This document shows positions 1-5,386 of a stretch of DNA of 5,386 nucleotides, piece after piece. This DNA is from Bacilli bacterium. GTDB taxonomy: Bacteria; Bacillota_I; Bacilli_A; ML615J-28; CAG-698. The translations under genes and the position numbers were made by a program. The stretch spans positions 1-5,386 of the forward strand of contig JAQUYJ010000074.1 in the NCBI GenBank assembly GCA_028691905.1, in the 5' to 3' direction. Numbering within the stretch: position 1 is the first letter of the stretch; every line of letters begins with the position of its first letter. The notes below the pieces were generated by a model. The model was not told the DNA's origin. It saw only the letters and a program-made list of their open reading frames with translations, and did no database searches.

Positions 1-10
1 TTTGTTTATA

Positions 11-16
11 TATAAT
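11..16 (+). promoter_or_regulatory. Candidate -10 promoter hexamer upstream of ileS
   Basis: TATAAT, a perfect match to the sigma-A -10 consensus, lies about 60 bases before the ileS start. With normal spacing, the -35 element would fall just outside the left edge and transcription would begin near position 23, giving a leader of about 55 bases. No TG extension is present at the expected position. The surrounding sequence is very AT-rich, so a chance match is quite possible. Confidence 0.3.
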
Positions 17-66
17 TTCGCAATTAACTGCTTAATTTTTTTAATGGGGTAAATCAATTTACAACT

Positions 67-71
67 AGGAG
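67..71 (+). promoter_or_regulatory. Ribosome binding site of ileS (decides the start)
   Basis: AGGAG is followed by two in-frame ATG codons, at 73 and 79. The spacing is only 1 base to the first but 7 bases to the second, so the second is the better initiation codon. Confidence 0.75.
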
Positions 72-78
72 CATGAAT

Positions 79-2823
79 ATGAATAAAGACTTTAAAGATA
101 CATTACTAATGATGAATACTGATTTTAGCATGAGGGCGAATTTGGCTGAAAAAGAGCCAAAAATGGTTAACGACTGGGAAGAAAAAGCTGTATATCAGGC
201 TGTTTTAAATAAAAACAAGAGTCACACTCCTTTTATTTTACACGACGGTCCCCCCTATGCCAATGGAAATATTCATGTTGGACATGCATTAAATAAAATA
301 TTAAAAGATTTTGTTGTCCGATTTCGAACAATGAGCGGGTATTACAGCCCCTATATTCCGGGATGGGATACGCATGGTTTACCAATTGAAAATGCGTTGA
401 CTAAAAATTCAAAAATTAATCGTAAAGAAATGAGTGTTGCCGATTTCCGTCAATTGTGTCGGGAATATGCTTTAAAACAAGTCGCTGTTCAAAAGGAGCA
501 ATTCAAACGACTTGGTATATTAGGTGATTGGGATCATCCCTATGTGACGTTGGATAACGAATATGAAGCAATGCAAATCCAGGTATTTGCGAAGATGGTT
601 GAAAAAAACTTTATTTTCAAAGGATTAAAACCGGTTTACTGGTCACCATCCAGCGAATCAGCCTTAGCAGAAGCAGAGATTGAGTATCATAATGTGACTT
701 CCCCTTCCATTTATCTGGCATTTCGAATTGAGGATGGAAAGAAAATATTATCCAAAGACTGTGAATTGGTTATTTGGACAACTACTCCATGGACAATTCC
801 TGCTAATTTAGCAGTTTCTGTCCATCCCGATTATCAATACGGTGTATATCAATATCAGGAACGATATTTTGTTGTAGCCAGTGAATTGAGTGAAGATTTT
901 TTTAAGAAAATCGGATCCAGTGAACCAAAATTAATTAAGAAGATTAAAGGCTCTGATTTAGAATATGTTACTTACTATCATCCATTAAATCAAAAAGTCT
1001 GTCCTGTTATTTTGGGAGACCATGTTACACTGGAATCAGGAACCGGATTGGTTCATACTGCACCAGGCCATGGTGAAGATGATTTTTTGGTTGGCAAAAA
1101 ATACAATTTGGATGTTTTATGTCCTGTCGATGAACGGGGATATATGACAGACGAAGCTTTTGAATTCGCTGGTTTATTTTATGAAAAAGCAAATGATGCG
1201 ATTGTCAATCGTTTGCGAGAAGTAAAAAGTCTTCTTATACTGGAAGAAATAGTTCATAGTTATCCTCATGATTGGCGTACCAATAAACCCGTTATTTTTC
1301 GTGCCACTCCCCAATGGTTTGCATCGATTGAAGGCATGAAAGAGGATATATTGAATTCCATAAAAAATGTCCAGTGGATACCTCACTGGGGGGAACTCCG
1401 CTTAACCAATATGGTAAAAGATCGAAAAGAATGGTGTATTTCCCGCCAAAGAGTATGGGGAGTTCCTATTCCCGTATTTTATGCTGAAGATGGAACCGAA
1501 ATACTCGATCAAGAAGTGATTATGCATGTAAGTGATATTTTTCGAAAAGAAGGATCCAATGCTTGGTTTATAAAATCTGCCAATGAACTGTTACCACCGG
1601 GGTATCGCAATTCTCACAGTCCTAATAATCAATTTACAAAGGAAACTGATATTATGGATGTGTGGTTTGATTCGGGAACCAGCCATTATTCAAGTTTATT
1701 CGCAAGAGGGTATCAATATCCATTTGACTTATACCTGGAAGGTTCTGATCAATATCGGGGATGGTTTAATTCCAGTTTATCGACCAGTGTTGCAATGACC
1801 AAGCAAGCACCATATAAAACAGTTTTATCCCATGGATTTGTGTTGGATGGTGCTGGAAATAAAATGAGCAAATCAATGGGAAATGTTATTGATCCGCTTG
1901 CCATGTGTAAAGAATATGGTGCTGATATTTTACGATTATGGGTCGCAAGTGTCGAATACACCTCAGACGTGCGAATTTCCAAAGATATATTAAAACAAAA
2001 TGCAGAAGCATACCGCAAAATCCGCAATACATTTCGCTTTTTATTGGGTAATCTGTCAGATTTCGATCCTGACCAAAATCGTATTGCTTATTCAAACATG
2101 CCGGAAATTGATCAATATATGGTAAATGTTTTGAATACTGTTATTGAAAAAACGTTGAATGCCTATCAAAATTACGCTTTTGACGAAGTGTATCGAATGA
2201 TTACTAATTATATGACTAATGAATTGTCCGCATTCTATTTGGATTTTACAAAAGATATTTTATATATAGAAGCACAGAATAATCCGGAACGCCGAAGCAT
2301 TCAAACTGTTTTTTATGATAATTTAATAGCATTAATATCTTTACTGACACCAATTATACCCTTTACGACGGAAGAAGTTTATCAACATTTAAAGAATAAA
2401 AAAGAAATTAGTGTTTATTTAACCAGTATGCCAACTGTTCAAAAATACGCTAATACGGAAGAATTATTAAATAAATATGCCTTATTTATGGATTTTCGTG
2501 ATGATGTATTAAAAGCAATTGAAAATGCGAGAAACAAAAAATTAATTGGAAAATCTCTATCGGCTAAAGTTACTATTCAGCCAACAAAAAATGTTCAAAA
2601 ATTATTAGCCAATATCAAAGCAAATTTGAAAAATATTTTTATTGTATCCGAATTTGTCGTTACCAATGAATCAGTTGATGGAGAAGAGTTTAACAGCGGA
2701 ATAATTCAAGTATTACCTCGCGAAGGGATTATCTGTGGAAGATGCTGGCAAGTTGTTGATCAAGTCGATGAAGATGGTATTTGTCCACGATGTCATAAAA
2801 TTGTGAAAGATATAGGGGTGTGA
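79..2823 (+). CDS. ileS: Isoleucyl-tRNA synthetase (IleRS), complete
   Basis: Cytoplasmic class I aminoacyl-tRNA synthetase that joins isoleucine to tRNA-Ile using ATP and hydrolyses mischarged valine. From ATG 79 it is 914 residues, close to the usual ~917 of Bacillota enzymes; ATG 73 would add Met-Asn but sits 1 base from the Shine-Dalgarno. In order: the HIGH-type signature HVGH (66-69) within PYANGNIHVGH; GWDTHGLPIE (95-104); the CP1 editing domain (about 190-400) with WTTTPWTIPAN (233-243) and GTGLVHTAPGHGEDDF (321-336), whose His326 and Asp335 match known editing residues; the KMSKS loop (595-599); an anticodon-binding helical domain; and a C-terminal zinc finger, Cys886, Cys889, Cys902, Cys905. 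Val588 and Val631, the sites mutated in mupirocin-resistant S. aureus, are both the sensitive-type Val, so this is the ordinary bacterial (ileS1-like) form. It ends TGA and abuts the next gene with 2 bases between. First gene of a probable operon. Confidence 0.98.
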   Translation: MNKDFKDTLLMMNTDFSMRANLAEKEPKMVNDWEEKAVYQAVLNKNKSHTPFILHDGPPYANGNIHVGHALNKILKDFVVRFRTMSGYYSPYIPGWDTHGLPIENALTKNSKINRKEMSVADFRQLCREYALKQVAVQKEQFKRLGILGDWDHPYVTLDNEYEAMQIQVFAKMVEKNFIFKGLKPVYWSPSSESALAEAEIEYHNVTSPSIYLAFRIEDGKKILSKDCELVIWTTTPWTIPANLAVSVHPDYQYGVYQYQERYFVVASELSEDFFKKIGSSEPKLIKKIKGSDLEYVTYYHPLNQKVCPVILGDHVTLESGTGLVHTAPGHGEDDFLVGKKYNLDVLCPVDERGYMTDEAFEFAGLFYEKANDAIVNRLREVKSLLILEEIVHSYPHDWRTNKPVIFRATPQWFASIEGMKEDILNSIKNVQWIPHWGELRLTNMVKDRKEWCISRQRVWGVPIPVFYAEDGTEILDQEVIMHVSDIFRKEGSNAWFIKSANELLPPGYRNSHSPNNQFTKETDIMDVWFDSGTSHYSSLFARGYQYPFDLYLEGSDQYRGWFNSSLSTSVAMTKQAPYKTVLSHGFVLDGAGNKMSKSMGNVIDPLAMCKEYGADILRLWVASVEYTSDVRISKDILKQNAEAYRKIRNTFRFLLGNLSDFDPDQNRIAYSNMPEIDQYMVNVLNTVIEKTLNAYQNYAFDEVYRMITNYMTNELSAFYLDFTKDILYIEAQNNPERRSIQTVFYDNLIALISLLTPIIPFTTEEVYQHLKNKKEISVYLTSMPTVQKYANTEELLNKYALFMDFRDDVLKAIENARNKKLIGKSLSAKVTIQPTKNVQKLLANIKANLKNIFIVSEFVVTNESVDGEEFNSGIIQVLPREGIICGRCWQVVDQVDEDGICPRCHKIVKDIGV
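2814..2818 (+). promoter_or_regulatory. Ribosome binding site of the unknown gene after ileS (decides the start)
   Basis: AGGGG sits in the last codons of ileS. It is 7 bases from ATG 2826, but 1 base from the GTG at 2820 (which overlaps the ileS stop) and 13 bases from the next in-frame ATG at 2832. This favours ATG 2826. Confidence 0.6.
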
Positions 2824-2825
2824 AA

Positions 2826-3683
2826 ATGATTATGAATATTCATTTTTTCAGAAAAAACAGTTTAGAGAAGTTGGATTATGCGAAGATATTAGAATATTTT
2901 GAAACATTACAAAATTTTAAAATTTACTATACGGATGATAATGTTGAAATAGTATATTCTGATGTCGAGTTTTCTTTTACATATCGCTATCTGATTACTA
3001 GACAGTCTCGGGTAAGCAAAATATACGAATTGAATCCTATTTATTCAAACATTAATTTTATGTTGGAAATTCCAGTTATGATACCGACATTTCTTGCGAA
3101 AGAAGTACTGACAGTAGCCCAAAAAATATGCAAGCTTTTTGAATTGGAAATATATGAAAGTACTTTACCCGATGTTCAACCGTTCAATTTGGTTGATGTT
3201 TTGGTACTGTTTGAAAAGACTCGTTCTGCCTATGTAGAAAAGAATGGCTTGAAAGATAAAATTGTTTATGACAATGAAAAATTAAATATTGTTTGCAAAT
3301 ACCAACGATCCATCAATAATTTAAAAGATTATTATAACAATGAAGTGGAAGTTCACTTTATTGTCCCGGTTCTTGATGAAAAAAATAAAATTTCTGGAAT
3401 GAGTTATGATTGGAAATTGGGTACACCAGCCATCTTTCCCCCTTATATTGATTATTTCAATATTGAAGTGGAAGGAGAAGCATCTTTACTTGTCTCCAGA
3501 GAAGAATTTTTTAAGATATTAGGGAATTATTTTATTGAAATCAAATCTTTCTTGCCAGACTTATTTGTATTAAAACCCAAAAAGGCAAAAACCGTGAAGA
3601 AAGAACTTCGTAAATTAAAGAAAGTTACCATTACTAATTTAGATTTCAAAGTACTTCGATTATGCGATGTTATAGAAAAATAA
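2826..3683 (+). CDS. Conserved-looking hypothetical protein, 285 residues
   Basis: I do not recognise this protein and assign no function. It is 285 residues from ATG 2826; a GTG at 2820 overlapping the ileS stop would give 287. No signal peptide or convincing membrane helix is visible, so it is probably cytoplasmic. The composition is rich in Phe, Tyr, Ile, Lys and Glu. An N-terminal half with alternating strand-like segments (about 30-80) leads into a hydrophobic stretch with EIPVMIPTFL (81-90) and a likely helix containing AKEVLTVAQKICKLFELEIY (91-110). The middle has aromatic motifs such as YDWKLGTPAIFPPYIDYF (194-211). The C-terminus has a strongly basic segment (250-266, mostly Lys with one Arg), which could contact nucleic acid or be a surface helix. 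No catalytic triad, Walker motif or cysteine cluster stands out. It starts 2 bases after ileS and ends 10 bases before deoC, so it is probably cotranscribed and translationally coupled with ileS. The long intact frame with a fitting ribosome binding site supports a real gene. Confidence 0.88.
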   Translation: MIMNIHFFRKNSLEKLDYAKILEYFETLQNFKIYYTDDNVEIVYSDVEFSFTYRYLITRQSRVSKIYELNPIYSNINFMLEIPVMIPTFLAKEVLTVAQKICKLFELEIYESTLPDVQPFNLVDVLVLFEKTRSAYVEKNGLKDKIVYDNEKLNIVCKYQRSINNLKDYYNNEVEVHFIVPVLDEKNKISGMSYDWKLGTPAIFPPYIDYFNIEVEGEASLLVSREEFFKILGNYFIEIKSFLPDLFVLKPKKAKTVKKELRKLKKVTITNLDFKVLRLCDVIEK

Positions 3684-3693
3684 GGAGAATAAA

Positions 3694-4350
3694 ATGAACA
3701 AATTCATCGATCACACCTTATTAAAAGCCACTGCCACAGCCGAAGATGTAATAAAACTTTGTAAAGAAGCAATCCAATATGAATTTATGAGCGTCTGTGT
3801 CAATCCAGCATTTATTGCTACAGCCAAACAGGCGTTAATCCATTCCGATGTTTTAGTATGCACAGTTATTGGTTTTCCATTAGGAGCAAACACCATGGAA
3901 AGTAAATGGAATGAAGCAATTGATGCCATTCAAAATGGAGCGGATGAACTGGATATGGTTCTAAATATCGGAAAATTGAAAGAACACGATTATAATTATC
4001 TTACTGAAGAAATAAAAGGCGTTGTTGCAATAGCCAGAGGTCGTATAGTAAAAGTAATACTTGAAACCTGTTATCTAAGCGATGAAGAGAAAATAGAAGC
4101 TTGCCATTGTGCAGCAATTGCCGGTGCACATTTTGTGAAAACATCAACTGGCTTTGGCACCGGTGGAGCTACTCTGGAAGACGTTCGTTTAATGCGTGCA
4201 AATGTTCCAAGCGAAATGGGTGTTAAAGCAAGCGGTGGTGTAAGAAGTTTGGAAGATGCCAAAAAGTTCATTGCAGCCGGAGCAAACCGAATTGGAACTT
4301 CAGGTGGAGTAGCTATTATGAGCAATTTAACCCATAAGGAGGGATATTAA
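3694..4350 (+). CDS. deoC: Deoxyribose-phosphate aldolase (DERA), complete
   Basis: Cytoplasmic class I aldolase that splits 2-deoxy-D-ribose-5-phosphate into glyceraldehyde-3-phosphate and acetaldehyde, the last step of deoxyribonucleoside catabolism. It has 218 residues, typical of the short bacterial DeoC form. It shows the N-terminal DHTLLK (6-11); Asp87 in DELDMVLNIG, equivalent to E. coli Asp102; KVILET (120-125); the Schiff-base Lys149 in VKTSTGFG (148-155); and the second active-site Lys178 in GVKASGGVR (176-184). The protein fits a TIM barrel with the whole catalytic set intact. The start is firm: AAGGAG at 3682-3687 lies 6 bases before the ATG and overlaps the preceding stop codon. 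Its stop TAA overlaps the deoD start by 1 base (TAATG), which suggests coupled translation of two enzymes of one pathway. Confidence 0.97.
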   Translation: MNKFIDHTLLKATATAEDVIKLCKEAIQYEFMSVCVNPAFIATAKQALIHSDVLVCTVIGFPLGANTMESKWNEAIDAIQNGADELDMVLNIGKLKEHDYNYLTEEIKGVVAIARGRIVKVILETCYLSDEEKIEACHCAAIAGAHFVKTSTGFGTGGATLEDVRLMRANVPSEMGVKASGGVRSLEDAKKFIAAGANRIGTSGGVAIMSNLTHKEGY

Positions 4351-5063
4351 TGATACCAACTCCCCATATTGAATTAACTGACCCTAATTTGCTCGGAAAA
4401 ACAGTGTTAATGCCGGGAGATCCGCTTCGTGCTGAATATATTGCTAATACTTATTTAGATAATGTGGTAAAAATTAACCATATTCGAAATATGTTTGGAT
4501 TTACAGGATCTTATAAAGGTAAAAAAATTACTGTAATGGGATCAGGAATGGGAATGCCAAGTATTGGTATCTATTCGTATGAGTTATTTGCTTTTTACAA
4601 TATTGAACAGATTATTCGAATCGGATCTTGTGGTTCATATAGTGAAAGCGCAAAACTGTATGATGTTATCGTCGTAGAAGATGCTTTCAGCGAATCGAGT
4701 TTCGCCAAAACTGCATTTGGTTATGAAGAAAATATCATTGGATCATCCCAATCGACATTGCACGATTTAATTCATGCTGCTGATCAGTTGCAATATCCCA
4801 TATTGAAAGGTAGAATCCATTCGTCCGATGTTTTTTATCGAAGTAATGGGAATGTCATGAAAGATGTAGCTCAGAAATATGATTGTCTTGCTGTTGAGAT
4901 GGAATCTTTTGCATTATTTGCTAATGCGAAAAAGCTTGGAAAAAAGGCCGGATGTATCTTAACTGTGAGTGATTCACTTGTTACAAATGAAGCAACAACT
5001 GCTCAGGAACGACAAAATTCATTCAATAAAATGATGGAAATTGCTTTGGAAGCCGCCATCTAA
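4350..5063 (+). CDS. deoD: Purine-nucleoside phosphorylase, DeoD (hexameric) type, complete
   Basis: Phosphorolyses purine (deoxy)ribonucleosides to the free base and (deoxy)ribose-1-phosphate in the cytoplasm. This serves purine salvage and, after isomerisation by a pentomutase, feeds DeoC next door. It has 237 residues, the normal size of the NP-I family hexameric enzyme. Visible motifs match E. coli DeoD: TPHI with His6 (donated to the neighbouring subunit's site); the phosphate loop MPGDPLR with Gly23 and Arg27; GFTGSYKG (50-57); RIGSCG with Arg90 and Ser93; the nucleoside-binding VEMES (182-186, Glu183, Met184, Glu185); and TVSD with the catalytic Asp208, followed by Arg221 in QERQ. A strong AAGGAGGG (4336-4343), inside the end of deoC, lies 6 bases before the ATG and fixes the start. 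A terminator hairpin begins within its stop codon. Nothing about the gene is degraded or unusual. Confidence 0.97.
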   Translation: MIPTPHIELTDPNLLGKTVLMPGDPLRAEYIANTYLDNVVKINHIRNMFGFTGSYKGKKITVMGSGMGMPSIGIYSYELFAFYNIEQIIRIGSCGSYSESAKLYDVIVVEDAFSESSFAKTAFGYEENIIGSSQSTLHDLIHAADQLQYPILKGRIHSSDVFYRSNGNVMKDVAQKYDCLAVEMESFALFANAKKLGKKAGCILTVSDSLVTNEATTAQERQNSFNKMMEIALEAAI

Positions 5064-5089
5064 AAAGCGATTAAATCGCTTTTTTATTT
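5062..5089 (+). terminator. Rho-independent terminator after deoD
   Basis: AAAAAGCGA (5062-5070) pairs with TCGCTTTTT (5076-5084) around a 5-base loop (TTAAA). The pairing can extend inward by two A-T pairs. A T-run (5080-5085, then TTT after one A) follows. The stem starts inside the deoD stop codon. The A-run and T-run flank it symmetrically, so it could also work on the other strand. It has only four G-C pairs, so its strength is moderate, but in this genome it is the clearest terminator in the window and marks the end of the ileS-deoD block. Confidence 0.82.
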
Positions 5090-5101
5090 CAGGAGTCATA
5101 C

Positions 5102-5386
5102 ATGAACAGACAAATGATTAATAATTTAGAAGTAAATACATTATTTATAAATAAATTTAAAACTATTTCTTTTGCAATAGTTTTTTTTAGCGAGTATACA
5201 CAAAAGAATATTGTGCTAAATCGTATTTTAGGACAAATACTGAGTACCACTTCCCGTAATTATCCGACAAAAAAAGAATTTTCCAATCGAGTATATGAAC
5301 TATATCATACCTATTTTAGTATGTTTTCTCGAAATTATGATGAAACACTAATGAGCGTATTATTGGTAACTATGGTCAATCCAACA
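5102..5386 (+). CDS. yfmF: YfmF/YmfF-like M16 peptidase-family protein, N-terminal part, cut by window end
   Basis: The first 95 codons of a gene that stays open to the window edge. The frame starts at ATG 5102, 6 bases after AGGAG (5091-5095). The peptide resembles the N-terminus of YfmF/YmfF-type proteins, non-catalytic insulinase (M16) homologues that in Bacillota usually precede a second M16 gene. Supporting segments are NKFKTISFAIVFF (17-29), a first beta strand; a helix with NIVLNRILGQIL (36-47); then YPTKKEF (54-60) and ELYHTYF (66-72), where family members have a YPTKxxF stretch and an LYGA-like motif. The zinc motif HxxEH of active M16 enzymes, expected near the first helix, is absent, consistent with this inactive half. 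Current annotation links such proteins to EF-P modification, but that role is only by family association. The full protein would be about 420 residues, so most lies outside. The family call rests on short remembered similarity. Confidence 0.7.
   Translation, partial: MNRQMINNLEVNTLFINKFKTISFAIVFFSEYTQKNIVLNRILGQILSTTSRNYPTKKEFSNRVYELYHTYFSMFSRNYDETLMSVLLVTMVNPT

Noticed and set aside
22..42. AATTAA/TTAATT hairpin with a CTGC loop and a following T-run, resembling a terminator of an upstream gene or a leader attenuator
   Set aside because: The stem is six A-T pairs with no G-C pair, so it is too weak to call; such patterns arise by chance in this base composition.
2..52. Open frame ending in TAA at 50-52 that might be the tail of an upstream gene
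   Set aside because: Only 16 codons are visible, another frame is also open to position 35, and the residues match nothing I know. Neither can be chosen.
1174..1386. Minus-strand open frame of 70 codons inside ileS (and similar antisense or shifted frames at 1583-1798, 1749-2027, 1886-2095, 3711-3929 and 4071-4325)
   Set aside because: All lie wholly within strongly supported genes, lack family resemblance, and are expected by-products of the real frames.
2820..2822. GTG start for the unknown gene, overlapping the ileS stop as GTGA
   Set aside because: It is only 1 base from the AGGGG ribosome binding site; the ATG at 2826 has normal spacing. It cannot be fully excluded.
3668..3676. TGTTATAGA as an extended -10 promoter element just before deoC
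   Set aside because: It matches the -10 hexamer at four of six bases, has no acceptable -35 at normal spacing, and would leave a leader of only about 10 bases.

Overview
This window is compact, AT-rich chromosomal DNA from a low-GC Gram-positive bacterium (Bacillota). The evidence is short A/T-ending codons, strong AGGAG-type ribosome binding sites, a bacterial-type isoleucyl-tRNA synthetase close to the Bacillus/Staphylococcus form, and a final gene resembling the Bacillota M16-like YfmF/YmfF family. Standard UGA stop usage at the end of ileS, with tryptophan encoded by UGG, argues against a Mycoplasma/Spiroplasma genetic code. An Erysipelotrichia-like or similar lineage is plausible, but I cannot fix the genus.

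All genes are on the + strand and tightly packed. Positions 1-78 are a short leader with a good -10-like hexamer and a ribosome binding site. ileS (79-2823) charges tRNA-Ile. It is followed almost without a gap by a 285-residue protein I do not recognise (2826-3683), then deoC (3694-4350, deoxyribose-phosphate aldolase) and deoD (4350-5063, purine-nucleoside phosphorylase). A symmetric hairpin with a T-run, starting in the deoD stop codon (5062-5089), closes this block. A new gene starts 38 bases after deoD (5102) and runs off the window end. It looks like the N-terminus of a YfmF-type, catalytically inactive M16 peptidase homologue.

DeoD and DeoC are consecutive catabolic enzymes, separated only by the phosphopentomutase step: deoxyribonucleoside to deoxyribose-1-phosphate, isomerised to deoxyribose-5-phosphate, then to glyceraldehyde-3-phosphate plus acetaldehyde. 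The pentomutase gene is not in the window. No internal terminator is visible between ileS and deoD, so the four genes could form one transcript joining tRNA charging to nucleoside salvage/catabolism. No part of the window needs an exotic explanation. There are no mobile elements, CRISPR arrays, tRNAs or rRNAs. The most open item is the unknown protein between ileS and deoC. There is no gene-free stretch longer than about 80 bases.
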